A stretch of DNA of 64,000 bases from Saccharothrix sp. HUAS TT1 (GCF_040744945.1 NZ_CP160453.1:3038001-3102000); one strand, 5' to 3'. Shown: positions 31,778 to 40,932, numbered from the stretch's first letter. Notes: generated from the sequence alone by a model not told the origin. Made by a program: numbers and translations.

Positions 31778-31990
31778 CGCGCCGCCCGTTCACAGCCGGA
31801 CGGCCATCTGCACGAACCACTACTGCGTCACGTTGCGTAGCGGAGTACGGCCAACTTCGCGCCTGCGGTGGCGTACGCTGCTGCAATCGTGTGATTATCA
31901 GACCGTTATATAGCCGCAGCCACTACTTGGCGTGGCAGGATCCCTGAGTCGGACAGCGTGGTCCGTCCTGGTCGCCGGGGAGGTCGTTGA
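31778..31990 (+). promoter_or_regulatory. AT-rich upstream region of the NCS2 permease
   Basis: No gene. Around 31890-31915 the sequence becomes strikingly A/T-rich for this genome (contains TTATAT at 31906-31911), the likely promoter. No riboswitch-like fold recognised. Confidence 0.35.
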
Positions 31991-33235
31991 GTGGCGTTGT
32001 GGACCGTGCGCGGCGACGGCCGCCCCACCGATGGTGACGCCATCGGGCCGGAGGAACGGCTGAGCTGGCCGCGCACCATCGGGTTCGGCGTCCAGCACCT
32101 GGTCGCGATGGCAGGCGCCACGATCCTCGTCCCCGCCACCACGGGCCTCCCGGTCAGCACCACCCTGCTGTTCTCCGGCGTCGGCACCCTGCTGTTCCTG
32201 GTGATCACCCGCAACCGCGTGCCCAGCTACCTCGGCGCCTCGTTCGCGTTCATCGCGCCGCTGTCCGCCGCCCGCGACGAGGGCATCGCCGCGCAGCTGG
32301 GCGGCGTGCTCGCGGCCGGCCTGCTGGTGATCATCCTCGGCGTGGCGGTGAAGGCGCTGGGCGTGCGGCTGCTGGAGGCCGTGATGCCGCCGGTGGTCAC
32401 CGGCGCGGTGGTCGTGCTGATCGGGCTCAACCTGTCCCACCGGGCCACCGACTCGTTCGCCGAGCAGCCGCTGCCCGCCGTGGTGACGATGGGCATCATC
32501 CTGCTGTGCGGCGTGCTGGGCCGCGGCCTGGCGTTCCGCTTCTCGGTGCTGGTCGGCGTGGTCGCCGGCTGGCTGCTCGGCTTCGGCCTCGGGCTGGTCG
32601 ACACCGCCGCCGTCGGCCGGGCCGCCTGGTTCGGGCTGCCGGAGTTCCACGCGCCCGAGCTGCGGCCGACGGTCACCCTGCTGGTGCTGCCGGTGGTGAT
32701 CGTGCTGGTCGCGGAGAGCGTCGGCCACGTGAAGGCGATCGGCGCGCTGACCGGCCGCAACCTCGACGGCAACGTCGGCGACTCGGTCATCGCCAACGGC
32801 GTGTCCACCGCCCTGGCCGGGCTGGGCGGCGGTTCGGGCACCACCACGTACTCCGAGAACATCGGCGTGATGGGCGTGACCAGGGTCTTCTCCACCGCCG
32901 CGTACGCGGTGACGGGGGTGGCGGCGGTGCTGATGGCCTTCTCGCCGAAGGCCACCGCGGCGCTCTCGACCATCCCGGCGGGCGTGGTCGGCGGCGCGAC
33001 CCTCGTGCTGCTCGGCCTGATCAGCCTGGTCGGCGTGCGGGTGTGGATGGACAACCGGGTCGACCTGACCAACCCCGGCAACGCGCTGGTCGGCGGCGCG
33101 GCCCTGGTCGCCGGGGTGGGCGACCTGACGCTGGAGCTGGGCGACATGGAGCTGGGCGGCCTGGTCTGGGGCTCGCTGCTGGTGGTGATCCTGCACCCGG
33201 TGCTGCGCTGGCTGCGGGCCGCGCGCCGGGTCTGA
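31991..33235 (+). CDS. NCS2 family uracil/xanthine permease
   Basis: 414 residues with 12-14 membrane segments. GFGVQHLVAMAGATILVPA is the conserved TM1 (QH motif); VIVLVAESVGHVKAIG and GGGSGTTTYSENIGVMGVT hold the substrate-binding Glu and the NCS2 signature. The uracil-type signature SENIGV favours uracil/pyrimidine uptake over xanthine. GTG 31991 follows GGGAGG. Its position beside pyrD on the other strand fits a pyrimidine context. Confidence 0.9.
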   Translation: MALWTVRGDGRPTDGDAIGPEERLSWPRTIGFGVQHLVAMAGATILVPATTGLPVSTTLLFSGVGTLLFLVITRNRVPSYLGASFAFIAPLSAARDEGIAAQLGGVLAAGLLVIILGVAVKALGVRLLEAVMPPVVTGAVVVLIGLNLSHRATDSFAEQPLPAVVTMGIILLCGVLGRGLAFRFSVLVGVVAGWLLGFGLGLVDTAAVGRAAWFGLPEFHAPELRPTVTLLVLPVVIVLVAESVGHVKAIGALTGRNLDGNVGDSVIANGVSTALAGLGGGSGTTTYSENIGVMGVTRVFSTAAYAVTGVAAVLMAFSPKATAALSTIPAGVVGGATLVLLGLISLVGVRVWMDNRVDLTNPGNALVGGAALVAGVGDLTLELGDMELGGLVWGSLLVVILHPVLRWLRAARRV

Positions 33236-34258
33236 TCACCCGAGCGACCGGGTGATGCTCCGCACCAGGCCGGGGCCCTCGTAGATGAACCCGGTGTAGA
33301 CCTGGAGCAGGCTCGCGCCCGCGTCCAGCATCCGCTTGGCGTCGTCCGCGCCCGCGATGCCGCCGACACCGATGATCGGCAGCTTCCCGTCGGTCTGCCG
33401 GCTGACGAACCGCACCACCTCGCGGGCGCGCTCGGTCAGCGGCCGGCCGCTCAACCCGCCCGCCTCGTGCGCCAGGCGCCGGTCGGCCGGTGCGAGCCCG
33501 TCGCGCGCGAGCGTGGTGTTGGTCGCGATCAGGCCGCTGACCTCGTGCGCCGCGCAGACCTCCAGCAGTTCGGCGATGGCGGTGTCGGTCAGGTCGGGCG
33601 CGATCTTGACCAGGATCGGCTTGCGCGGCTCCGACCCGGCCAGGTCGCGCGCGGTGGCGTTGAGCGCGGACAGCAGCTCGGTCAGCGCGCCCCGGTCCTG
33701 GAGGCTGCGCAGGCCCGGCGTGTTGGGCGAGCTGATGTTGACCGCGAAGTAGTCGCCGTGCCGGTAGAGCGCCCGCAGGGATGTCCGGTAGTCCTCCACC
33801 GCGTCCTCGACCGGTGTGACCTTGGACTTGCCCAGGCTGATGCCGAGCGGCACGGACAGCGGGCCGAGGCGGTCCAGCCGGTTGGCCAGCTCCAGCGCGC
33901 CGTCGTTGTTGAAGCCCATCCGGTTGATGATCGCCTCGCTGTCGCGCAGCCGGAACAGGCGCGGCTTCGGGTTGCCCGGCTGCGGGTGCCGGGTGACCGT
34001 GCCGACCTCGACGAAACCGAACCCGAGCGCGCCCCACGCGGGCAGCGCCCGGCCGTTCTTGTCCAGCCCGGCGGCCAGCCCGACCGGGTTGGGGAACCGC
34101 ACGCCGAACACCGTGCGCCCGGCCGCCGGCTTGCGCTTCACCAGCTTCGCCGCCGGGCTGACCGCCGCCAGCAGGCCGAGCGTGGTCTCGTGGACCCGCT
34201 CCGCGTCCCCGCCGTGCATCCGGAACAACGCCTTGCGCACCACGCTCTTGTAGACCAC
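33236..34258 (-). CDS. pyrD: Dihydroorotate dehydrogenase (quinone), class 2
   Basis: 340 residues. [56 protein letters not shown] (catalytic Ser region), [10 protein letters not shown] and GVGGI mark the membrane-linked class. Oxidises dihydroorotate to orotate using FMN and menaquinone. GTG 34258 is preferred because TAGGGT (34266-34271) lies 7 nt upstream (leaderless); longer upstream frame is shadow of nei. Confidence 0.96.
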   Translation of the reverse strand: MVYKSVVRKALFRMHGGDAERVHETTLGLLAAVSPAAKLVKRKPAAGRTVFGVRFPNPVGLAAGLDKNGRALPAWGALGFGFVEVGTVTRHPQPGNPKPRLFRLRDSEAIINRMGFNNDGALELANRLDRLGPLSVPLGISLGKSKVTPVEDAVEDYRTSLRALYRHGDYFAVNISSPNTPGLRSLQDRGALTELLSALNATARDLAGSEPRKPILVKIAPDLTDTAIAELLEVCAAHEVSGLIATNTTLARDGLAPADRRLAHEAGGLSGRPLTERAREVVRFVSRQTDGKLPIIGVGGIAGADDAKRMLDAGASLLQVYTGFIYEGPGLVRSITRSLG

Positions 34259-34268
34259 GGCGGTAACC

Positions 34269-35063
34269 CTAAGCGATCGGCCCTGGCTGACAGCGCGGGC
34301 ACCAGTACGCGGGACGCTCCAGCACGCCCGCGCCCTGCCCGCCGACGCGCACCCTCGTGCCGCAGCGCAGGCACGGCTTGCCACCCCGCTCGAACACCCA
34401 GTGCTGCCGCCCGCGCCCCGCCAGACCGGTCGTGATCTGCTCCGGTCGCCACGCGTTGGCCAGCAGCAGCTTGCGCGACAGCCGCACCGCCTCCGCCGGG
34501 TCGACCGCCGACACCGGGGACCACGGCGAGACGCCGAGCAGGAAGCACACCTCGGCCTTGTAGAGGTTGCCGACACCGGCCACGACCCGCTGGTCCAGCA
34601 GGGCCAGTCCCAGCTCGCGGTCCGGGTCCGCCGCGAGCCGCGCGGCGCCCTCGGCCGCGCGGTCGTCGTCCCACTCGCCGAGCAGGTCCGGCCCCAGGTG
34701 CCCGACGAGCCGCGACTCCTGGTCGGTCGGCAGCAGTTCGAGGTCGTGCAGGGCGAACCCGACCGCGACCCGGTCGGGCACCTCCAGCAGCGCCCGCACC
34801 TGATGACCTGGCCGCTGCCAGCGCTCGCCCGGCCGGTAGAGGTGCCACGCGCCATCCATCCGGAAGTGGCTGTGCAGGCTCAGGTCGCCGGAGAGCCGGG
34901 TGAACAGGTGCTTGCCGACCGAGCGCACCGCCAGCACGTCCCGGCCGCTCAGGTCGGCGGTGGCCAGCCTCGGGTGGCGCAGTTCGCCGCGCAGCAGCCG
35001 GTGGCCGGCCAGCGCTCCGTCCAGTCGCCGCCCGGCCAGGAAGACCGTGTCACCCTCGGGCAC
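34269..35063 (-). CDS. Endonuclease VIII-like DNA glycosylase (Nei family)
   Basis: 264 residues. Catalytic N-terminus MPEGDTV (Pro2/Glu3), conserved Lys in VGKHLF, helix-two-turn-helix [15 protein letters not shown], and C-terminal zinc finger CLRCGTRV...YWCPRCQ. The MPEGDT start and VSPWSPV block resemble mycobacterial Nei2. Excises oxidised pyrimidines and cuts AP sites. GTG 35063 start is fixed by the catalytic Pro2. Ends 10 nt before the pyrD start. Confidence 0.93.
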   Translation of the reverse strand: MPEGDTVFLAGRRLDGALAGHRLLRGELRHPRLATADLSGRDVLAVRSVGKHLFTRLSGDLSLHSHFRMDGAWHLYRPGERWQRPGHQVRALLEVPDRVAVGFALHDLELLPTDQESRLVGHLGPDLLGEWDDDRAAEGAARLAADPDRELGLALLDQRVVAGVGNLYKAEVCFLLGVSPWSPVSAVDPAEAVRLSRKLLLANAWRPEQITTGLAGRGRQHWVFERGGKPCLRCGTRVRVGGQGAGVLERPAYWCPRCQPGPIA

Positions 35064-35096
35064 CGGTGTCGGACGCCACCTTCCCGCCGAACGCGC

Positions 35097-35933
35097 TCAC
35101 GCCTCCACCGCCTCCTCGATCTCCTCGTCGTCGAAGTCGTGGTGCACCGCGCGACGCCTGCTGCGGCTGATCCGCAGCACCCGCGCCAGCAGCAGGTTGA
35201 ACGCCAGCGCCACCTCGCGCGCGCCAGGGGTGCCCCATTCGTGGATCGGCATGCACGCGCCCTGCGCCTGCTGCACCGCGAGCCGGTCCGGCAGCGCCAC
35301 CGGCATCACCAGCGGGCCGAAGATGTCGCGCAGCTCGTCGATCCGGAACTGGTGCTCGTGCGACCTCGGCCGCACCCGGTTCACCACCACGCCCAGCGGC
35401 TGCAGGACCTCGTTGTGCTCGCGCTCGGCCTGCACCGCCTCGAACGCCCGCTGCACGCCCGCCACCGCGAACATCGTCGGCTCGGTCACCAGCAGCGCCC
35501 GGTCCGCCGCGACCAGCGCCGACCGGGTCAGCTGGCCCAGCGACGGCGGGCAGTCCAGCAGCACCAGCTGGTAGGGCTCCTCGTCGTCCTGGAGCAGCCG
35601 CAGCGCCTCGCGCAGCCGGCCGAGCCTGGTCTCGCCGGGGTCGGGGTGGTTCAGCGACTCGGCGTCCTCCGAACCGGCCAGCACGTCGACGCCGTCGCCC
35701 CACGCGCTGGGCGCGATCGCCTTGTCCAGCGTGTCCGCGCTCGGGTCCTGGAGCACGTCGTAGATGCTGGCCCCGGTGTCGCCCGGCTCCAGCGTCGAGG
35801 TGGCGTTGCACTGCGGATCGAGGTCGATGACCAGCGTCCGGACGCCGCGCCGCAGCGCCGCCGACGCGAGACCGAGCGCGACCGTCGTCTTCCCAACGCC
35901 ACCCTTGAGGCTGAGCACCGCCACCGTATGCAC
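35097..35933 (-). CDS. ParA/MinD-type P-loop ATPase
   Basis: 278 residues. Deviant Walker A LKGGVGKTT near the N-terminus, VIDLDPQCNATSTL switch region, and VLLDCPPSLGQLTRSALVAA Walker B. No ParB partner is adjacent, so it is probably an orphan ParA (cargo or regulatory) and not the chromosomal Soj. GTG 35933 follows TAGGCT (35941-35946) by 7 nt. The C-terminus has a basic then acidic tail. Divergent from a methyltransferase gene. Confidence 0.9.
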   Translation of the reverse strand: MHTVAVLSLKGGVGKTTVALGLASAALRRGVRTLVIDLDPQCNATSTLEPGDTGASIYDVLQDPSADTLDKAIAPSAWGDGVDVLAGSEDAESLNHPDPGETRLGRLREALRLLQDDEEPYQLVLLDCPPSLGQLTRSALVAADRALLVTEPTMFAVAGVQRAFEAVQAEREHNEVLQPLGVVVNRVRPRSHEHQFRIDELRDIFGPLVMPVALPDRLAVQQAQGACMPIHEWGTPGAREVALAFNLLLARVLRISRSRRRAVHHDFDDEEIEEAVEA

Positions 35934-35967
35934 GTAGTGCAGCCTACGGCCCTTACGCTCTACGTCC

Positions 35968-36690
35968 ATGCGACCGGACGCCGTACAAAGGGTGCTCGAC
36001 GCCGAGCTGACCGCCGCGCGGGACCGCCGGGGCGGTGAGCCGCCGCGCGTCCTCGACGTCGGCGGCGGCAGCGGTGTGTGGGCCGTGCCGCTGGCCGTGG
36101 CCGGGTGCTCGGTGACCGTGGTCGACCCGAGCCCCGACGCGCTGGCGACGCTGCACCGCCGAGCCGCCGACCAGGGCGTGCTGGACCGCATCACCGCTGT
36201 CCAGGGCGACACCGACGCGCTGGACCGGGACGGTTCGGCGGACCTGGTGCTCGGGCACGGGCTGCTGGAGGTCGTGGACGACGCCGTCGCCGCGCTGGCC
36301 GCGCTGGCCGCCGCCGCGACCCCGGGCGGGGCGGTGTCACTGCTGGTGGCGAACCGGTACGCGGCCGTGCTGCACCGGGCGATCGCCGGTCGGCTGGTCG
36401 ACGCGCGCCGGCTGCTGGACGACGAGGCCGGTCAGCTGGTCGGCGCCCGCGACCCGCTGCTGCGCCGGTTCGACGTGGCCGGGCTGGAGGCGCTGGCGCT
36501 GGCGGCGGGCCTGAAGGTGGAGCTGGTGCAGGGCCACGGCGTGGTGTCGGACCTGGTGCCGGGCTCGGTGCTGGAGTCGAGCCCCGGCGCGGCGGAGGCG
36601 CTGGCCGAGCTGGAGCTGGCCGCGTCCACCCGTTCGCCGCTGCGCGACGTGGCCGCCCGCTTGCACGTGTTGGGCCGAAAGCCCGCCTGA
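35968..36690 (+). CDS. SAM-dependent methyltransferase
   Basis: 240 residues, class I Rossmann. Motif I PRVLDVGGGSGVWAVPLAVA, acidic end of beta2 VTVVDPSPDAL, motif III DLVLGHGLLEVVDD. It has no target-recognition domain, so the substrate is unknown. ATG 35968 follows TACGCT (35954-35959) by 8 nt; it and the ParA-like gene have back-to-back leaderless-type promoters within 35 bp. Confidence 0.88.
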   Translation: MRPDAVQRVLDAELTAARDRRGGEPPRVLDVGGGSGVWAVPLAVAGCSVTVVDPSPDALATLHRRAADQGVLDRITAVQGDTDALDRDGSADLVLGHGLLEVVDDAVAALAALAAAATPGGAVSLLVANRYAAVLHRAIAGRLVDARRLLDDEAGQLVGARDPLLRRFDVAGLEALALAAGLKVELVQGHGVVSDLVPGSVLESSPGAAEALAELELAASTRSPLRDVAARLHVLGRKPA

Positions 36691-36771
36691 GTGCGGTAGA
36701 ACGGAGTCATCCGCCGCCTACCGCAGAGGACCGATCGCCGTGGGAGACCCGCACTTAGCCGGAGCCTGCTG

Positions 36772-37356
36772 ATGGCCGGCCCGCCGCCCGACCTGGACGA
36801 GGTGGTGCGCGCGGCCGTCGCCGGGGACCGCCGGGCCGTCTCGTCGCTGCTGACCACCGTCCGACCGCTCGTCGTGCGCTACTGCCGGGCCCGCGTCGGC
36901 AGGCAGGAGCGGTCGTTCACGTCCGCCGACGACGTGGCCCAGGAGGTGTGCCTGGCGCTGCTGAACGCGCTGCCCACCTACTCCGACCACGGTCGGCCGT
37001 TCCTGGCGTTCGTGTACGGCATCGCCGCGCACAAGGTCGCCGACGCGCACCGCGCGGCGCTGCGCAACCGGGCCGAGCCGGTGCCCGAGGTGCCCGACGG
37101 CCCGGACGAGCAGGTGGGCCCGGAGCAGTCCGCGCTGCGGGTCGAGCTGTCCCGCAAGATCGGCGAGCTGCTGCGGCTGCTGCCGGACCGGCAGCGGGAG
37201 ATCGTGCTGCTGCGGGTGGTGGTCGGGCTCTCGGCCGACCAGACCGCCGACGCCGTCGACGCCACGCCCGGCGCGGTCCGGGTGGCCCAGCACCGGGCGC
37301 TGACGCGGCTCCGGAAGGAAATCGAACGCGCTGTGGTGACTCAACGCGTCCAGTAA
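36772..37356 (+). CDS. ECF sigma factor (ShbA/SigD-like), copy 1
   Basis: 194 residues. Region 2: FTSADDVAQEVCLALLNALP, then HGRPFLAFVYGIAAHKVADA, then HRAAL. Region 4: LLPDRQREIVLLRVVVGLSA, DQTADAVDATPGAVRVAQHR, then ALTRLR. No anti-sigma gene is adjacent. The sequence resembles ShbA, the ECF that drives the principal sigma gene in streptomycetes. ATG 36772 follows CCGGAG. Paralogue of the next gene. Confidence 0.9.
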   Translation: MAGPPPDLDEVVRAAVAGDRRAVSSLLTTVRPLVVRYCRARVGRQERSFTSADDVAQEVCLALLNALPTYSDHGRPFLAFVYGIAAHKVADAHRAALRNRAEPVPEVPDGPDEQVGPEQSALRVELSRKIGELLRLLPDRQREIVLLRVVVGLSADQTADAVDATPGAVRVAQHRALTRLRKEIERAVVTQRVQ

Positions 37357-37568
37357 CAATATTTATTAGTCCGATCGGGGTTCAAACGCATCCGTTCGGA
37401 GTAACTTTCTGTGACCGGCGTCATCACCGCGTGGGACCTGCGTCGCGTTCGCATGTGCCCCCGAGGGTCGTCCAGCGCGCGGACGCCGAGGAGCTCGCGA
37501 TGGCAGCAGCAGTGGTGGTCGGGTTCGCAGCGGTGCAGGGATTTCGCGGTGACGCGGGGAGGGCGGTG
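37357..37568 (+). promoter_or_regulatory. Spacer between the paralogous sigma genes
   Basis: Opens with an AT-rich run (AACAATATTTATTAGT around 37356-37372), rare for this genome and the probable promoter of the second sigma gene. A possible upstream start for that gene lies at ATG 37500. No separate gene seen. Confidence 0.4.
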
Positions 37569-38180
37569 ATGGCTGTGCCGTGCGAGGACGTCCCGTCCTC
37601 CTCACCGGCACGGGTGGAGGGCGGACCGGAGGCGTACGTGGAGGCGTCGGTCCGGGGTGACCGGCGTGCGGTCGAGGCGTTGCTGGCCAAGATCAGGCCG
37701 GTGGTGGTGAAGTACTGCCGCGCCCGGCTCGGTGGCGGGCAGCGGTCGTCGACGTCGGCGGAGGACGTGGCCCAGGAGGTCTGCCTCGCCGTGCTGAAGG
37801 CGCTGCCCAGCTACCGCGAGCAGGGCCGGCCGTTCATGGCGTTCGTGTACGGGATCGCGGCGCACAAGGTCGCCGACGCGCACCGCGCGGCGGCGCGCAA
37901 CCGGGCCGAGTCCGTGCCGGAGCTGCCGGACAGCGCGGGCGCGGAGCCGGGCCCCGAGCTGCGGGCGCTGCAGGGCGAGCTGTCCGACCGGATGGGCAGG
38001 CTGCTCGACGTCCTGCCGGAGCGGCAGCGGGAGATCCTGGTGCTGCGGGTCGTGCTCGGCCTGTCCGCCGAGGAGACCGCGGCGTCGGTCGGCTCGACGC
38101 CCGGCGCGGTGCGGGTGGCGCAGCACCGGGCACTGGCCCGGCTGCGCAAGGCGATGGGCGGGGTTGCGAACGGCGCGTGA
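37569..38180 (+). CDS. ECF sigma factor (ShbA/SigD-like), copy 2
   Basis: 203 residues from ATG 37569 (ATG 37500 would add 23 residues unlike copy 1). Regions 2 and 4 align closely with copy 1: TSAEDVAQEVCLAVLKALPS, GRPFMAFVYGIAAHKVADAH and TPGAVRVAQHRALARLRKAM, with identity high enough to indicate a tandem duplication. The linker differs (AGAEPGPELRAL) and so may promoter preference. Followed directly by a gene remnant. Confidence 0.88.
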   Translation: MAVPCEDVPSSSPARVEGGPEAYVEASVRGDRRAVEALLAKIRPVVVKYCRARLGGGQRSSTSAEDVAQEVCLAVLKALPSYREQGRPFMAFVYGIAAHKVADAHRAAARNRAESVPELPDSAGAEPGPELRALQGELSDRMGRLLDVLPERQREILVLRVVLGLSAEETAASVGSTPGAVRVAQHRALARLRKAMGGVANGA

Positions 38181-38192
38181 GGCGGTGTCGCC

Positions 38193-38626
38193 TCAGCGCC
38201 GCCAGCGGGTCAGCGCGGCGATCTCCTCCGGTGAGCAGTCGGCGAACCGGGCGACCTCGCCGCGCCGCACGTCGGCGGTGGTCGCGGCGAACTCCGCGCC
38301 GAACGCCTCGGTCGGCACCTCGTCCGCCTCGAACGCCGCCACGGCCTCCTCCGGGCACGTCGGCAGCCGCTCGGCGCCGGGCAGCGAGTCCGGGTCGACG
38401 CCGACCGGCTCGGGCAGCTTCGCCCGGTCCACGATCCCGGCCAGGCCGGCCGCCATCGTCGTCGCCACCACCAGGTACGGGTTCGCCCACAGGTCGTAGC
38501 ACTTGACCTCCTGGTCGCGGCCCGCGACCAGGCGCAGCGCCGCCTCCCGGTTCTCCAGGCCCCACACCGCGAACGCGCCCGCCCAGCTCCGCGGCGCCAG
38601 CCGCAGGCAGCCGGCGACCGACGGAG
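38193..38626 (-). pseudogene. Truncated glutamine synthetase-like gene (C-terminal third)
   Basis: Frame reads PSVAGCLRLAPRSWAGAFAV, then WGLENREAALRLV, EVKCYDLWANPYLVVATTMA, then AGLAGIVD. It continues through a normal C-terminus to TGA 38193-38195. These are the last ~140 residues of a FluG/GlnA4-type synthetase (usual ~450). The N-terminal two thirds, including the Mg/ATP site, are missing; homology stops near 38624 where the plus-strand remnant begins. Non-functional as an enzyme. Confidence 0.85.
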
Positions 38627-38833
38627 GTCGTGCCGTTCGGGAAGTTCCTGTTCTCCACCGACGCGTTCGCGCTGTCCGAGCTGTACTACCTGGGCGCGCT
38701 GTTCTTCCGCCGGGCGCTGTCCGACTTCCTGTCGGCGGGTCTGCGGGAGCATGCTCTCGCGCAGACGGACGCCGAGCGGATTACTCACCTGATCGGGTGG
38801 GAGAACGCGCACCGGGCCTACCGCTTGGCGTAG
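38621..38833 (+). pseudogene. Truncated amidohydrolase gene (C-terminal end)
   Basis: Frame reads EVVPFGKFLFSTDAFALSEL, then YYLGALFFRRALSDF, and ends ERITHLIGWENAHRAYRLA before TAG 38831-38833. This matches only the last ~70 residues of the TIM-barrel amidohydrolase found beside FluG-type glutamine synthetases (usual ~370); the metal-binding part is absent. GTG 38630 could start a 67-residue peptide, but it lacks a proper ribosome site. Its 5' break coincides with that of the opposite-strand remnant. Confidence 0.8.
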
Positions 38834-38853
38834 TATCTCGAACGGGCGTTCGA
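38831..38853 (+). promoter_or_regulatory. LexA (SOS) box and -10 of dinB
   Basis: TCGAAC-gggc-GTTCGA (38838-38853) is a perfect match to the actinobacterial LexA consensus TCGAACnnnnGTTCGA. -10 TAGTAT (38831-38836) abuts it, so LexA would block transcription of dinB starting a few bases downstream. Confidence 0.85.
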
Positions 38854-38865
38854 CAGACGACGGGG

Positions 38866-40155
38866 GTGGCCGTGGGCCGCAGCGCCAACCTGCCGCGCGG
38901 CCTGGTCGAGCGGTTCCGCGCTCGCGGCGACGTCTGGCCGGACGACACCGGCTGCACGATGCTGCACGTGGACATGGACGCCTTCTACGCGTCGGTCGAG
39001 ATCCGCGACCGGCCGGAGCTGGCCGACAAACCGGTGGTCGTCGGCGGCACGGCGCACCGGGGCGTGGTCGCGTCGGCCAACTACCTGGCCCGCGAGTTCG
39101 GCGTGCGCTCGGCCATGCCGACCGCGCACGCGCGCAGGCTCGCGCCGCACGCGGTGTTCGTCCCGCCGAACTTCGCCCGCTACCAGGAGGTCTCGCGCGG
39201 GGTGATGTCGATCTTCCGCGACATCACCCCGCTGGTCGAGCCGCTGAGCCTGGACGAGGCGTTCCTCGACGTGAGCGGCGCGCTGAAGCGGCTGCGGCTG
39301 AGCCCGGCGCAGGTCGCGAAGCTGATCAGGGAGCAGGTGGAGCAGGCGCACGGCATCACCTGCTCGGTCGGCCTGGCGCCGACGAAGTTCCTGGCCAAGC
39401 TGGCGTCCGGGATGTGCAAGCCGGACGGGATGATGGTCGTCCCGCGCGACGAGGTGCTGTCGTTCCTGCACCCGCTGCCGGTGTCGGCGCTGTGGGGCGT
39501 CGGTCAGCGGACGGCCGAGCACCTGGACCAGGTGGGACTGGAGACGGTGGCCGACGTGGCGGCGACGCCGTTGCCGCGGCTGCGGCGGCTGATCGGCGTG
39601 GCGCTGGCCGAGCACCTGCACGCGCTGGCGCGCGGGCACGACGACCGGCCGGTGGTGCCGTCCACCCGGGAGAAGTCGATCGGCGCGGAGGAGACGTTCG
39701 AGGTCGACCACTTCGACCGGGAGCTGCTGCGCCGGGAGCTGCTGCGGCTGTCGGAGCGCTCGGCGGCGACGCTGCGGTCGCGCGGGCTGCGCGGGCGCAC
39801 GGTGTCGATCAAGGTGAGGTTCGCCGACTTCACCACGATCACCCGGTCGAAGACGCTGCGGGTGGCGACCGACGTGGCGCAGGAGGTGTACCGGACCGCG
39901 TCGACCCTGCTGGACGAGCAGGTGCCGCCGGGGGCGGTGCGGCTGATCGGCGTGCGGGTGGAGCAGCTGGTCGAGGGCGACGGCGGGGAGCAGCTGATGT
40001 TCGACGCGCCGGAGCGCGGGTGGCGCGAGGCGGAGCAGGCGGCCGACCAGGCGCGGTCCCGGTTCGGCACGGCGGCGATCCGCCCGGCCTCGCTGCTGGG
40101 CCAGGGGCCGACCCGGTCCGGGCTGCGGGAGCCGAAGCCCGAGCGGGAGCCGTGA
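38866..40155 (+). CDS. dinB: DNA polymerase IV (Y family)
   Basis: 429 residues. Palm carboxylates in MLHVDMDAFYASVEIRDRPE and SLDEAFLDV; helix-hairpin-helix region near SALWGVGQRTAEHLDQVGLE; little-finger domain through KVRFADFTTITRSKTL. Error-prone translesion polymerase. Directly preceded by a perfect LexA box, so damage-inducible. Starts GTG 38866 or GTG 38872 (both after CGACGGGGG); the catalytic domain begins about residue 28. C-terminus lacks an obvious QxxLF-type clamp motif, but QLMFD lies near the end. Confidence 0.93.
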   Translation: MAVGRSANLPRGLVERFRARGDVWPDDTGCTMLHVDMDAFYASVEIRDRPELADKPVVVGGTAHRGVVASANYLAREFGVRSAMPTAHARRLAPHAVFVPPNFARYQEVSRGVMSIFRDITPLVEPLSLDEAFLDVSGALKRLRLSPAQVAKLIREQVEQAHGITCSVGLAPTKFLAKLASGMCKPDGMMVVPRDEVLSFLHPLPVSALWGVGQRTAEHLDQVGLETVADVAATPLPRLRRLIGVALAEHLHALARGHDDRPVVPSTREKSIGAEETFEVDHFDRELLRRELLRLSERSAATLRSRGLRGRTVSIKVRFADFTTITRSKTLRVATDVAQEVYRTASTLLDEQVPPGAVRLIGVRVEQLVEGDGGEQLMFDAPERGWREAEQAADQARSRFGTAAIRPASLLGQGPTRSGLREPKPEREP

Positions 40156-40264
40156 CCGCTCCGGTGGCCCGCCCGGGTGTCGCGACCGGTCGGTGATCGA
40201 GCCGTTCGGGTGGTCGCGGGCCTGATCCGGCCGTCGCGGGACGAGCACCGGGCACAGTGGTGGC

Positions 40265-40906
40265 GTGGATCGGTTCTGGGGTCTGCTCACGCCGGCGGAG
40301 CACGACGTGCTCACCGCCGCGGGCGTCGTTCGCCACTACCCGAACGGCTCGGTCGTCGTGCACGAGGGCGAGGTCACCCGGCACGTGCTGGTGGTGCGCC
40401 GCGGTCTGCTGCGGGTGACCGCGACCACGGCCAACGGCAGCGAGAAGGTGCTGGCCGTGCGCGGGGCGGGCGACATCGTCGGCGAGCGCTCGGCGGTCGA
40501 CGGCCGGCCGCGTTCGGCGACGGTGTGCGCGCTGGGCGACGTCCAGGCGCTGGTGCTGTCCGCCGACTCGTTCGCGGGCCTGTGCCAGCGGTACCCGCGC
40601 ATCGCGTGGTCCGTGCTGCTCGTGGTGGTGGCCAGGCAGCGCGACACCGACCGGCAGCGGGTGCAGATCAGCGGCACGGCGACCCAGCGCGTCGCCGCCG
40701 TGCTCATCGACATGGCGCTGCAACGCGGGATCGCCGACCAGGGCGCGATGGCGCTGAGCCAGGAAGACCTCGCCGGGATCGCGGGCACGTCGCGGGAATC
40801 GCTCGTGCGGGTGCTGCGCGCGCTGCGCGAGGAGGGCATCATCAGCACCGGGCGCCGGAAGATCGAGATCCACCGGGTCGCCAGGCTGTACGACTTCACC
40901 AACTGA
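40265..40906 (+). CDS. Crp/Fnr family transcriptional regulator
   Basis: 213 residues. Cyclic-nucleotide-binding-like beta roll (about 15-110: GSVVVHEGEVTRHVLVVRRG, AVRGAGDIVGERSAVDGRPR) and C-terminal winged helix ALSQEDLAGIAGTSRESLVR, then VLRALREEGII. The PBC position reads GDIVGERSAVDGRPRSA, close to the cAMP-binding pattern (GE...RSA), so a nucleotide effector is possible. A 16-bp palindrome just downstream is a candidate target. Confidence 0.9.
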   Translation: MDRFWGLLTPAEHDVLTAAGVVRHYPNGSVVVHEGEVTRHVLVVRRGLLRVTATTANGSEKVLAVRGAGDIVGERSAVDGRPRSATVCALGDVQALVLSADSFAGLCQRYPRIAWSVLLVVVARQRDTDRQRVQISGTATQRVAAVLIDMALQRGIADQGAMALSQEDLAGIAGTSRESLVRVLRALREEGIISTGRRKIEIHRVARLYDFTN

Positions 40907-40916
40907 TTTCCCCCAG

Positions 40917-40932
40917 TGCGTCATCTGACGCA
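40917..40932. promoter_or_regulatory. 16-bp palindrome, candidate Crp-family operator
   Basis: TGCGTCA-tc-TGACGCA, perfect dyad, 11 nt after the regulator gene and ~60 nt before the next gene, whose -10 is probably TACAAA (40954-40959). Length and symmetry fit a Crp/Fnr dimer site. Confidence 0.5.

Noticed and set aside
38503..38865. 5' extension of dinB upstream of GTG 38866
   Set aside because: It runs through the gene remnants and the LexA box, and the catalytic domain begins only after 38866.
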